Part shown: one piece after another, positions 52,360-63,438 of the stretch
How the letters are laid out: the number at the start of each line of letters is the position of its first letter
How positions within the stretch are numbered: position 1 is the first letter of the stretch
NCBI RefSeq assembly: GCF_016862515.1
Contig: NZ_BONC01000023.1
Coordinates: forward strand, 44,472 to 108,471
Reading direction: 5' to 3'
Source of the DNA: Asanoa iriomotensis
GTDB lineage: Bacteria > Actinomycetota > Actinomycetes > Mycobacteriales > Micromonosporaceae
Length of the DNA: 64,000 nt
Notes under the pieces: generated by a model
What the model saw: the letters and a program-made list of their open reading frames with translations, nothing else
The model's database searches: none
What the model was told of the DNA's origin: nothing
Translations under genes and position numbers: made by a program

Positions 52360-54023
52360 GACCCGCCTCCGAACGCGGTACCGGCCAGGTCGAGCACCGC
52401 GGCCCGGCCGTGCCGCTCGAAGAGCCGGGTCCAGGCCTCCCGCGCGGCTACGTCGAACTCGCGGAAGTCGTCGGTCCCGGGCGACCGCCACCACACGGGC
52501 TCGTCGACCTCCCATCGGTCGGCCACGAGAGTTCGCTTGTTTACCTTGTTCGTCGCCGTCATCGGCAGTCCGGTCGTGAGTCGCACAAAGCGCGGCACGG
52601 CCTTTGGCCCGAGGTCGGGCTGTTCGCCGAGCCACCGCTCGAACGCGCCGGGGTCGAAGGGTCGGTCGGCACGCCAGTGCAGCGCCACCATCAGCTGGTC
52701 ACCCGCGGCCGGATCCGGCACCGGGTAGACCGCGAGGTTGACGACGTCCGGGTGGCGCAGCAGCACCCGCTCGATCCCCGCCAGTCCTAGGTTCTCCCCA
52801 TCCACACGCGCCCAGTCGCCACGGCGGCCGGCGAAGTAGAAGAGCCCGGACTCGTCCTGGAAGGCAAGGTCACCCGTCCAGTACCAGCCGCCGCGAGTGC
52901 GCTCGCGCTCGGCCTCGGGATCCTTGTAGTACCCCTCGAACGAGCCGAGGCCGCCGGCGTTGACCAGCTCGCCGACGCATTCTTCGGCGTTGCGGACCCG
53001 GCCGTCAACGATGACGGCCCGCGGGCGCTCACGCCGGGTCGCCGGATCCACCACCCGTTCGGCACCGCTGCCCCGGCCCAGCACGCCCGGCGGGTCGCCC
53101 GGGCCGCGGGCGAGGGTCACCCCGCCCTCCGTTTGTCCATAGTGGTCGAAGACCAGACAGCCGAACCGCTGCCCGAACGCGACGATGTCGCGCTCGGCCC
53201 CCTCGTTGCCGAAGACCGCCCGAAGCGGATTTTCGGCATCGTCGGCGCGCTCGGGTTGGGCGAGCACGTAGCTCAGCGGCTTGCCGACGTAGTTGGCGTA
53301 GGTCGCGCCGAACCGGCGGACGTCCGGCAGGAATCCGGACGCGGAGAACGACCGGCGCAGCGCGATCGCGGCGCCGGTGGTGAGCGCCGGCGCGAACCCG
53401 GCGATGATGGCGTTCGAGTGGAAGAGCGGCATGCAGATGTACACGACGTCGTCCGGGCCGAGCGCCACGCGGTCGGCGACCTTCTTCCCCCGGCGCACGA
53501 TCGCCCCCTGCGAACTGCGCACCGCCTTCGGCTCGCCGCTGGTGCCGGAGGTGAACAGCAGCAGGTACAGCGAGTCCGGGGGAACCGGCGGCGCCACGGA
53601 CCGGACCGTCCTGTTCGGCTGAGCAGCGTCCAGCCGGTTCACCTCCAGAATCGGCACGCCGAGGTCGATCCCGGACAGCAGCGGCGCCAGCGAGGGCTCG
53701 GTGACCACGAGCCGGCAGTCCGCCAACCGGGCGTCCCGCGCCAGCGCCGCGCCCCGGCGGGTGGCGTTGAGGCCGACGACAGTCGCTCCGCACAGGGCGG
53801 CCCCGCAGAGCAGGAAGAGGTGCTCCGGAGTCGTTTCGAGCAGGGTGCCGACGTGTAGCGGCTCCGATCCCTCGTACGCGCGCAGCACGTCCGCCCACCG
53901 GTGCGCCTCTGTCACCACCTCGTCCCAGGTCCACCGTTGGTCCTCGAAGAGCAGGCCGGTCCGGTGGTCGCCGGCGCGGGCCAGCACGAGGTCGCGGACG
54001 CTCGTCACCGCTTCGCCGCTCAC
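52356..54023 (-). CDS. AMP-forming acyl-CoA synthetase (3)
   Basis: A 555-residue ANL ligase resembling FadD17/FadD19-type steroid/cyclic-acid ligases in overall layout. P-loop LYLLLFTSGTSGEPKAVRSS, then YICMPLFHSNAIIAGFAPAL, VFDHYGQTEGGVTLARG, YWTGDLAFQDESGLFYFAGR and the C-terminal Lys in MTATNKVNKRTL. It activates a carboxylic acid. It overlaps the fused ACAD gene by 4 nt. Confidence 0.9.
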   Translation of the reverse strand: MSGEAVTSVRDLVLARAGDHRTGLLFEDQRWTWDEVVTEAHRWADVLRAYEGSEPLHVGTLLETTPEHLFLLCGAALCGATVVGLNATRRGAALARDARLADCRLVVTEPSLAPLLSGIDLGVPILEVNRLDAAQPNRTVRSVAPPVPPDSLYLLLFTSGTSGEPKAVRSSQGAIVRRGKKVADRVALGPDDVVYICMPLFHSNAIIAGFAPALTTGAAIALRRSFSASGFLPDVRRFGATYANYVGKPLSYVLAQPERADDAENPLRAVFGNEGAERDIVAFGQRFGCLVFDHYGQTEGGVTLARGPGDPPGVLGRGSGAERVVDPATRRERPRAVIVDGRVRNAEECVGELVNAGGLGSFEGYYKDPEAERERTRGGWYWTGDLAFQDESGLFYFAGRRGDWARVDGENLGLAGIERVLLRHPDVVNLAVYPVPDPAAGDQLMVALHWRADRPFDPGAFERWLGEQPDLGPKAVPRFVRLTTGLPMTATNKVNKRTLVADRWEVDEPVWWRSPGTDDFREFDVAAREAWTRLFERHGRAAVLDLAGTAFGGGS

Positions 54024-56181
54024 GGTAGGTCCCTGGGCAGGCCGAGCAGCCGTTCACCGATGACGTTGCGCATGATCTCGCTGGTCCCTCCGCCGATGCT
54101 GAGCCCCCGGGTTTCCAGAAACGCGTGCTGCCAGTGCCGCGCGTCGACGCCGTCGCCTAGACCCGCGCTGCCGAGCAGGTCGAGACCGAACGCCGCAGTG
54201 TCCTGCCGGTGCCCGACGCTGACGAGCTTGCGGACCGTCGGGTCTGGACCGGATGCACCCTCCCGTCGGGCGTGCGCGGCACGCGCGCCGAGCGCCCGGA
54301 CGGCGTACTCCGCCGCTGCCAGCCGGCCGAGCCGGCCGATCGAGGTGAGGTCGAGGTCCGCCGCACGCGCGGTGGCGAGCACTCGGTCGAAGCCCCCGTC
54401 CGCGAAGGCCATGGTGCTCATCGCGGTCCGCTCGGCCGCGAGCGACAACCGCACCAACCGCCATCCACCGTCGACCTCGCCGAGCAGCAGGGAGTCGGGT
54501 ACGAACACGCCATCGAGGAACACCTCGTTGAACCTGGCCTCCCCGGTGATCTGCCGCAGGGGGCGGACCTCGACGCCCGGCTCGCTCATCGGGACCGCGA
54601 AGCAGCTGATCCCCCGGTGCCGGGGACCGCCGCCGGTCCTGGCCAGGCAGAATCCCCACGTGGCCGCGTGGGCGCGCGAGGTCCAGACCTTCTGGCCGTG
54701 GAGGCGCCATCCGCCCTCGACCCGCATCGCCCGGGTCGAGAGGCTGGCCAGATCCGATCCGGCCCCGGGCTCGCTGAACAGCTGGCACCATTGCTCCTCG
54801 CCCGCGAGGATCGCCGCGATCATCCGGTCGCGCTCCACGGTGGCCGCCCCGTCGAGCAGCACCGGCAGTATCCAGCGAGCGATGCCCAGTTCGGGCGGCT
54901 CGATGCCGTTCTCCCGCATGGCCGTCGCGATCTGAGGCGCCTGGTGCGGTTCAGCCCCGAGCCCCCAGGGCGGTGGAAGCTCCGGTGCGACGAGTCCTTC
55001 GGCGGCCAGCGCCGCCCGCTGGCGCTCCGGCGCCACGCCTGTGCAGCGGCGTATCGCTGCGCGGGTCTGCTCCCCCACCTCGCCGCCACCCGACGCCGGC
55101 GCGGGCAGGCCGTCGGTGAGGCAGCGGCGGCCGAGTTCGGCGGCGCGGTCGCGGGTGGCGGCCAGACGCTGGTTCACCACCGCACGCCGCAGGTGCAGGT
55201 GAGCGTCGTGCTCCCAGGTGAACCCGATGCCGCCGAGGATCTGCAAGCAGGAGCCGGCGCCGGCGACCGCAACGTCCGGGGCGAGGGTTGCGGCCGCGGC
55301 GACCGCGACCGCGCGGTGCGGTGCGTGCCAACTGCGCGCGGCCTCCCACACGAGGGCCTTGACGGTCTCCCGCTGCACGAGGAGGTCGGCGCACTTGTGC
55401 TTGACGGCTTGGAACGCGCCGATCGGTCGGCCGAACTGCTCGCGGGCGATCGCGTGCGCGGCCGCCGTACGCGTGCACCAGTCCACGGTCCCGGCCGCCT
55501 CCGCCGCGCACAGCAGGCCGAGAGCGTCGGCGACGGAGGCCGACAGCCCGGATGGGAGCAGTCGGTCTCGCCCGAGCCGGGCGTCGACGGTACCCGTCGA
55601 CATGGGCCGTGCCCCGTCGAATGCCGGCAGCGGGCCGGTGGCCACCTCTCCCCGCCTCAACAGCAGCCACTGCGCCTGCGCCGGTTCATCGCCGGCGACC
55701 GCGCGGACGAGGAACAGGTCGGCATCGACCGGACCGAGGAGCAGCGGCAGCTCACCTCGCACCAGCAGGTCACCGTCCGGGGCTGGCGTGAGCTGTGCCG
55801 CGCCGTCCACCGCGACGGCCACCGTGGACCGCCCGGCGCCGATCTCTGTGCAGACCTCCGACGCCAGCGGGTGATCCAGGTGGTCGGCGAGGGCCAGGGT
55901 CGCGAGCAGCCCGGCGAAGTACGCGCCCGTGGTCAGCGCGGCGCCGAGATGTTCGGCGACGATGGCGAGGTCGAGCGGCTCACCGCCCTCACCTACCGGC
56001 TCTGGCAGGTGCGCGGCGAGAAAACCCCGTTCGGCCAGGTCGCGCAGCGGGTCGGCGACCTGTCCGCCGGCCAGGGCCGTGCGGGGGCGTTCCGGGCCCG
56101 CGTGCCGCCGGGTCCAGCTCTCCAGGGCGCCGGCCAACAACTTCTCTTGCTCGGCACGCGGGTTCACCGCAGCGACGGCCA

Positions 56182-56182
<1 letters not shown>
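54020..56182 (-). CDS. Double-length (fused) acyl-CoA dehydrogenase
   Basis: A 720-residue protein with two ACAD-like halves. Residues 1-350 lack strong FAD motifs but keep the C-terminal helix bundle (AREQFGRPIGAFQAVKHKCA; ILGGIGFTWEHDAHLHLRRA). Residues 370-720 are a complete ACAD (CQLFSEPGAGSDLASLSTRA; HGQKVWTSRAHAATWGFCLA; the SIGGGTSEIMRNVIGERLLG end). This is the layout of FadE34-type fused dehydrogenases used on steroid side chains. It probably acts as an internal heterodimer on a bulky or branched acyl-CoA. Confidence 0.9.
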
Positions 56183-58540
<2,358 letters not shown>

Positions 58541-58556
58541 AGTGATCACCTCCTCT

Positions 58557-58571
58557 TTCCACATATTGGAA
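58557..58571. promoter_or_regulatory. IclR operator candidate, site E
   Basis: TTCCACATATTGGAA, a perfect TTCCA-N5-TGGAA repeat just upstream of the ribosome site of the binding-protein gene. It is the cleanest of the set. Confidence 0.7.
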
Positions 58572-58631
58572 TGGGCTTTCGCATTGCAGAAGTTATGGCC
58601 TTGATCACAGGGTGTCAAGGCCCGCGGTGAC

Positions 58632-59045
58632 CTATTGACGGATCTCCAGCCGCGCGGTTCCGCGGGCATGCGCACCTCGGCTGTTGCGCCCTTCGAAGCG
58701 CACGGTCACCGCCGCACCGGTCTCCCCGGTGACGCTGTCCACCACGTCGCCGGTGAGCCGCATGACGTCGCCCGGGTAGTTCGGCGCGCCCAGACGCAGA
58801 TCGATTTCGTGTATCACCGCCCGCGGACCCGCCCAGTCGGTGAGGTAGCCGCTCACCAGGCCCGCGGTCGTCATGATGTTCATGAAGACGTCCGGTGAAC
58901 CCGCCCGTACCGCAGCATCGCGGTCGTGGTGACCCGCATAGAAGTCGCGGGAGGCGATCGCCCCACAGACGATCAACGTGGTGGTGACGTCGATCTGCCT
59001 TGCCGGCAGCGGCGTCCCGACCGCGAACACCGCTCCGCCCGTCAC
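58632..59045 (-). CDS. MaoC-like hydratase (small subunit type)
   Basis: A 137-residue hot-dog-fold protein. The hydratase-2 motif is ASRDFYAGHHDRDAAVRAGS then PDVFMNIMTTAGLVSGYLTD, with the Asp/His pair in FYAGHHDRD. It hydrates enoyl-CoAs and commonly works as a heteromer with another hot-dog protein, here the 60157-60702 product. The start GTG 59045 overlaps the ACAD stop as GTGA. Confidence 0.87.
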   Translation of the reverse strand: MTGGAVFAVGTPLPARQIDVTTTLIVCGAIASRDFYAGHHDRDAAVRAGSPDVFMNIMTTAGLVSGYLTDWAGPRAVIHEIDLRLGAPNYPGDVMRLTGDVVDSVTGETGAAVTVRFEGRNSRGAHARGTARLEIRQ

Positions 59046-60160
59046 AGCGCTCCCCCGCTGCTCCGCGCCGCGAGCGAACCGCCGAGCGACGCCAGATGCT
59101 CCGCCGCCCCGCCGAGAGTGAACTCCAGCGTCTTGAACCTGAAGAAGTAACGGTGCAACGGGTAGTCGAGGTCAATGCCCACCCCTCCGTGCAGGTGGTG
59201 CGCGGCCGAAATGATCCGGTGGCCACCATCGGTAGCCCAGAACCGGGCCACCGACACGGCGTCGCGCGCATCCTCGCCCTGGTCCAGCAGGCTGGCCGCC
59301 TTCCACAGGGTCCAGGTCATCGCCTGCAGGTCGATGAAGGCGTCCGCCGCCCGGCTGGCGACCGCCTGGAAGGAGCCGAGCGGGCGGCCGAACTGCCAGC
59401 GCTGGGTGGTGTAGTCGGCCGTGAGCGAAAGCGCGGCGTCGGCCGCACCGCAGATCTCGGCAGCGCTCAACACGAGGTGGTAGGAACGGGCCCGAACGAG
59501 CAGCGCCGCCCCGACCTCGCCGCCGAAGACGTCAGCCTCCTGCAGCAGCGGACCCTCCACCGCCACCCGGGCGCAGACCTCCGCGCCACTGGTCCGCACG
59601 GGCTCCACCACCACGCCGGGATGGCCCGGTCGCAGCAGGACTGCCAGCTGCGCGCCGTCAGGGTCGACGGCGGCGACCAGCAGGCGGTCGGCGACCGTGC
59701 CGTACGCCACGAACGGCAGGATTCCGTGTGCGGTCCAGCCGCCCTCGGCCGGCTTCAGGGCGATGTCCGGCGTCGCCTCGACCGTGCCGGCCACGGACGG
59801 CAACACCACCGCGCTGCCCGCCGCGACCTGGGCCAGCAGCTCGCTGGGCCGCTGTGCCGGAGGCAGCCCCGCCAGCGCGAGGGCGGCCGCCAGCGCGCCC
59901 GACAGCGGCACCGGGGCTACGACGCGGCCGGCCTCCCGGGCGACCAGGCACGCTTCGAGCGCGCCGCGAGCCGTCCCGCCCACCTCCTCCGGCAATGCGA
60001 TGCCGAGCAAGCCCGCCTCGGCGAGGACCCGCCACAGCCCGCCATCCCAGCCGGACTCGGGCAGGGCGGCCAGCCGCGCCGGCGTGACAAGGTCTCTGAG
60101 CACCTGCCGGGCCAGGTCCGCGACCGCGGTCTGGTCCTCGTCGAACGAAAAATCCATCAC
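59042..60160 (-). CDS. Acyl-CoA dehydrogenase, partner subunit
   Basis: A 372-residue ACAD-like protein (MMDFSFDEDQTAVADLARQV; WQFGRPLGSFQAVASRAADA; HHLHGGVGIDLDYPLHRYFF). The central FAD motifs are weak, as in the complementary subunit of alpha2-beta2 dehydrogenases. It lies between two MaoC-like genes and pairs with the full-length ACAD at 60699. The order ACAD-MaoC-ACAD-MaoC recalls the fadE28-fadE29-chsH1-chsH2 set of sterol side-chain degradation. Confidence 0.88.
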   Translation of the reverse strand: MMDFSFDEDQTAVADLARQVLRDLVTPARLAALPESGWDGGLWRVLAEAGLLGIALPEEVGGTARGALEACLVAREAGRVVAPVPLSGALAAALALAGLPPAQRPSELLAQVAAGSAVVLPSVAGTVEATPDIALKPAEGGWTAHGILPFVAYGTVADRLLVAAVDPDGAQLAVLLRPGHPGVVVEPVRTSGAEVCARVAVEGPLLQEADVFGGEVGAALLVRARSYHLVLSAAEICGAADAALSLTADYTTQRWQFGRPLGSFQAVASRAADAFIDLQAMTWTLWKAASLLDQGEDARDAVSVARFWATDGGHRIISAAHHLHGGVGIDLDYPLHRYFFRFKTLEFTLGGAAEHLASLGGSLAARSSGGAL

Positions 60161-60702
60161 TCTCCCCCGCTCACCCGCGCCGGACGGAACCGCAGCGTCA
60201 CGAAGTCGACGGCACCGACCGGCTCGCCCGCGGCGTCGATGTAGCGCATCTCGGTCGTCACGAAGTAGCCCTCGCCGAGGGCGGTCGACTTCCGGGGCGA
60301 CACCGACCGGATCGTCGCCTGGTAGTGCACCCGATCGCCGACGGTGAGGTACCGCACGAAGCGCAGCGTGCAGCCCGTCGCGACGACAGAGGTGTAGCCC
60401 GCCTCGGCGAGCACGTCGACGAGCTCTTCCTCCGCGTTGCCCGGCTCGGTCGCGGTAGGGAACCGCCGATCGTGGTGCGTCCAGGACTGGAGCATCGCCG
60501 GTGGCGCCACGATCTGGCCGAACGGTCCGGACTCGGCCCAGTCAGGGTCGGTGTACCCCGGGTTCTCGTCACCCATCGCCTGGCACCAGTGGCGGATCAT
60601 CGGTGCGTTGACCGCGTCCGCAGCGACCCGCGGCGCCCCACTCGTCCGGCCGACGAAGGCCAGCAGGCGCGCGTGCAGCTCGTCAGTCACGAGGTCACTC
60701 AC
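60157..60702 (-). CDS. MaoC-like (FAS1/HtdA-type) dehydratase N-terminal-domain protein
   Basis: A 181-residue hot-dog protein from GTG 60702 (MSDLVTDELHARLLAFVGRT). It contains VNAPMIRHWCQAMGDENPGY, IVAPPAMLQSWTHHDRRF and VRYLTVGDRVHYQATIRSVS. This domain usually lacks the catalytic pair and supports a partner such as the 58632 protein. Overlaps of 4 nt tie it to both flanking ACAD genes. Confidence 0.87.
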   Translation of the reverse strand: MSDLVTDELHARLLAFVGRTSGAPRVAADAVNAPMIRHWCQAMGDENPGYTDPDWAESGPFGQIVAPPAMLQSWTHHDRRFPTATEPGNAEEELVDVLAEAGYTSVVATGCTLRFVRYLTVGDRVHYQATIRSVSPRKSTALGEGYFVTTEMRYIDAAGEPVGAVDFVTLRFRPARVSGGE

Positions 60703-61892
60703 GCCCGCACCACCCGATCCAATCGCCGGGCCACCCGCGGCATCCCGAGGCCGGCCCGGGCGACGATCTCGCGCTGCACCTCGTTCGTCCCCCCGCCGAA
60801 GGTGTTGATCACCGCACGGCGGTATGCGAACTCGAGCGCGCCCCATGGCGACTGACCCCGGGCGCCGTCCGCCAGCAGGCTCTCCGCGCCGACCACCTCC
60901 ATCAGCAGCCGGTAGACCTCCAGCACTGTCTCGGTGCCGAAGACCTTCACGGCCGACGCGTCGGCCGGCGCGACCTCGTCCCGGCCCACCTCCCACGCCA
61001 CCCGGCAGTTGAGCAGGTGCATCGCCTCGACCAGGGCGTGGCTGCGGGCCAGGTTGCGCTGTACCCAGGGAATATGGATGACCGGCCGGCCGTCCCGCTC
61101 GGTCGCGCCGGCCCACGCCAGGACCTCCTCGTGCAGCCGGATCGCCAGACCGCCGAACCCCGCCATCGCGATCCGCTCGTGGTTGAGCTGGGTCTGCATC
61201 AGCCGCCAGCCCTCACCTTCCACACCCACCAGCCGGTCCCGCGGCACGCGCACGTCCGTATAGGTGGTGATGTACGTGTCGTACGAGGCCAGGGTGCGGA
61301 TGGGCGCCGCGGTGAAGCCGGGCGCCGAGGTGTCCACGATCAACACCGAAATGCCCCGGTGGTCCCGGGTAGCGGGTTCCGTGCGTGCCGCCAACCAGAT
61401 GTAGTCCGACGCGGCGCCGCGGCTGGTGAAGACCTTGGTCCCGTTGACGACGTACTCGTCCCCGTCCCGGACCGCCTTGGTGCGCAAGGACGCCAGATCG
61501 GTGCCGGCCTCAGGCTCGGTGTAGCCGATCGCGAAGTCGATCTCGCCGCGCAGGATCGCCGGAAGGAACAACGCCTTCTGCTCGGCGGTGCCGTAATCCA
61601 TGAGCGTCGGCCCGACGGTGTTCAAGGAGATCATCGGGATCGGTGCGCCGGCCCGCTGCGCCTCGTCGTAGAAGATGAACTGGTCCATTGCCGGCCGGCC
61701 CTGCCCGCCGTACTCCACCGGCCACCCCAGGCCGAGCCAGCCGTCGGAGCCGAGGCGACGGATCCAGGCCCGATAGCGGGGACCGTGGTCCTCCCAGCGC
61801 AGGTCGGAGAACTCGCCTTCCAGATGCGTCCGGAAGTAACGGGAGAGCTCGGCGCGTAGCTGTCGCTGCTCGTCGTTGTAGGTAAGGCGCAT
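60699..61892 (-). CDS. Acyl-CoA dehydrogenase, full-length subunit
   Basis: A 397-residue ACAD. Motifs: GWPVEYGGQGRPAMDQFIFY, FAIGYTEPEAGTDLASLRTK, NGTKVFTSRGAASDYIWLAA, NHERIAMAGFGGLAIRLHEE and the C-terminal TFGGGTNEVQREIVARAGLG. It is probably catalytic partner of the 59042 protein. It starts at ATG 61892 as first gene of the four-gene minus-strand operon, 38 nt from the operator candidate at 61930. Confidence 0.92.
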   Translation of the reverse strand: MRLTYNDEQRQLRAELSRYFRTHLEGEFSDLRWEDHGPRYRAWIRRLGSDGWLGLGWPVEYGGQGRPAMDQFIFYDEAQRAGAPIPMISLNTVGPTLMDYGTAEQKALFLPAILRGEIDFAIGYTEPEAGTDLASLRTKAVRDGDEYVVNGTKVFTSRGAASDYIWLAARTEPATRDHRGISVLIVDTSAPGFTAAPIRTLASYDTYITTYTDVRVPRDRLVGVEGEGWRLMQTQLNHERIAMAGFGGLAIRLHEEVLAWAGATERDGRPVIHIPWVQRNLARSHALVEAMHLLNCRVAWEVGRDEVAPADASAVKVFGTETVLEVYRLLMEVVGAESLLADGARGQSPWGALEFAYRRAVINTFGGGTNEVQREIVARAGLGMPRVARRLDRVVRA

Positions 61893-61929
61893 GTAGACCG
61901 GCCTTTGCCCTTCGACTTGTGAAAGTTGA

Positions 61930-61944
61930 CTCCGTATTGTGGAA
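61930..61944. promoter_or_regulatory. IclR operator candidate, site F
   Basis: CTCCGTATTGTGGAA (reverse TTCCACAATACGGAG), in the 107-nt divergent region between the ACAD/MaoC operon and the oxocamphor-hydrolase-like gene, so it could control both. Confidence 0.65.
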
Positions 61945-61999
61945 GCAGCTTAGGAAGCCTGGCCCGAGCCCGTCAACAGCCGCAACCGGAGGAGATCCG

Positions 62000-62758
62000 A
62001 TGCACCGCAGCTTCGAGGAGTACCGCACCGCGTACCAGCACCTCGCGATGGACCGCCGCGACGGCATCCTCGAGCTACGCCTGCACACGGACGGTGGCCC
62101 GCTGGTGTGGGGAGCCGGACCACACACCGAGCTCGGCTGGGCCCTGCGGGAGATCGGCGGCGACCCCGGCAACCGGGTCGTGATCCTCACCGGGACCGGG
62201 ACGGAGTTCATCGCCCGGCTTGACGACAGCTGGGTGGGACCGATGACGCCGCCGAAGTGGGAACGCATCTACACCAACGGCAAGCGCCTTCTCGCCGCTC
62301 TGCTCGACGTCGAGGTGCCGGTCATCGCGGCGGTCAACGGCAAGGCCACCGTGCACGCCGAGCTCGCCGTGCTGTCGGACATCGTGCTGGCCACACCGGA
62401 GACCGTGTTCTCCGACGCGCCACATTTTCGCTTCGGCACCGTGCCCGGCGACGGCGTCCACGCCGTCTGGTCCACGCTGCTGGGCGTCAACCGCGCCCGC
62501 TACTTCCTCCTCACCGGGCAGCGCCTGTCCGCCGCCGAGGCCAAGGATCTGGGCGTGGTCAACGAGGTCGTCCCCGCCGGCGAGCTCCTGCCGCGGGCGT
62601 ACGAACTCGCGGAGAACCTCTGCCGGCAGGACGACATCACGCTGCGCTACACCCGGGAGGTGATGACGGAGCCGCTGCGGCGCCTCGTCGCCGAGCGGGC
62701 CGGCCACGGCCTCGCCCTTGAAGGTCTGGGCGCGTTCGCCACCTGGCCCGCCGGCTGA
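62000..62758 (+). CDS. 6-oxocamphor hydrolase-like crotonase (beta-diketone hydrolase)
   Basis: A 252-residue crotonase-fold protein from ATG 62000, with GGAGGAG upstream. It resembles Rhodococcus 6-oxocamphor hydrolase (CamK) along its length: RSFEEYRTAYQHL, RVVILTGTGTEF, PVIAAVNGKATVHAEL, ARYFLLTGQRL and ELLPRAYELAENL. The CamK catalytic residues as I recall them (His122, His145, Asp154) fall on His119, His142 and Asp151 here, a constant offset of three. CamK opens a cyclic 1,3-diketone by retro-Claisen C-C cleavage. Ordinary enoyl-CoA hydration is the alternative but fits less well. Confidence 0.8.
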   Translation: MHRSFEEYRTAYQHLAMDRRDGILELRLHTDGGPLVWGAGPHTELGWALREIGGDPGNRVVILTGTGTEFIARLDDSWVGPMTPPKWERIYTNGKRLLAALLDVEVPVIAAVNGKATVHAELAVLSDIVLATPETVFSDAPHFRFGTVPGDGVHAVWSTLLGVNRARYFLLTGQRLSAAEAKDLGVVNEVVPAGELLPRAYELAENLCRQDDITLRYTREVMTEPLRRLVAERAGHGLALEGLGAFATWPAG

Positions 62759-62761
62759 GGA

Positions 62762-63403
62762 TCAGGAGTCGTCGGCAGGCCCGTCGCCGACGAAGTCCGC
62801 GGGGGGCGGCCGATCCGGGTCGTCCCGGTAGACCCAGTGCTGCTCGCAGCCGTCGTCGCCCTTCCAGCGGCACCGGTGGACCTCGACCCGCAGCAGGTTC
62901 TCGTCCGCGGCCTTGTAACCCTCGAAGCAGCCCGACTCGAACGCCCCGGTGTAGCGCGCGTTCTCCGGTTGCGCCTCGCTGTAGTAGACGCACTCGCGGC
63001 GCCGCACCACACAACGCCCCTCGTCGTGCTCCGCGTACAGCGCTGCGGCGTGTTTCGGCCCGCGGATGCTGTGCACCAGATCCTGGTAGAGCGCCATCAT
63101 CCGGGCGCTGCCCGCGCCATCCACACCGTGCGCCTTCAGCAACATGGCGTACCCGCGGCCGCCGTACCTCCGGCCGATCTCACGTGCGATCTCCGTGGCC
63201 TTCTCGACGCCGACGATCTCCTCGGCAATGCTGTAGAACGTCTGGAAGTTATTCTCGATCTGCCGGCTCATGCTGTAGACGAGATGGTCCACGGTCAATT
63301 CCTCGATCGGAATCTCGTACCGGTCCATCCGCTCGCGTTCCTGCGTCGTCAGCCGCTGCCCCGGATAGAAGAGCAGCGGATCGTTCGCGTACGGCTCCTG
63401 CAT
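62762..63403 (-). CDS. V4R-like domain protein of unknown function
   Basis: A 213-residue soluble protein (MQEPYANDPLLFYPGQRLTT). The N-terminal half is helical (LVYSMSRQIENNFQTFYSIA EEIVGVEKATEIAREIGRRY). The C-terminal half, FESGCFEGYKAADENLLRVE then VHRCRWKGDDGCEQHWVY, looks like the V4R/4-vinyl-reductase or related small-ligand fold (C-x-x-x-GDxxC). It is convergent with the hydrolase gene (3 nt apart) and lies 35 nt after the thiolase on its own strand. It may be a ligand-binding helper of the pathway. Confidence 0.6.
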   Translation of the reverse strand: MQEPYANDPLLFYPGQRLTTQERERMDRYEIPIEELTVDHLVYSMSRQIENNFQTFYSIAEEIVGVEKATEIAREIGRRYGGRGYAMLLKAHGVDGAGSARMMALYQDLVHSIRGPKHAAALYAEHDEGRCVVRRRECVYYSEAQPENARYTGAFESGCFEGYKAADENLLRVEVHRCRWKGDDGCEQHWVYRDDPDRPPPADFVGDGPADDS

Positions 63404-63438
63404 TCTCTCGTTCTCCTCCCGCTTGGAGCCGCTCCGGC

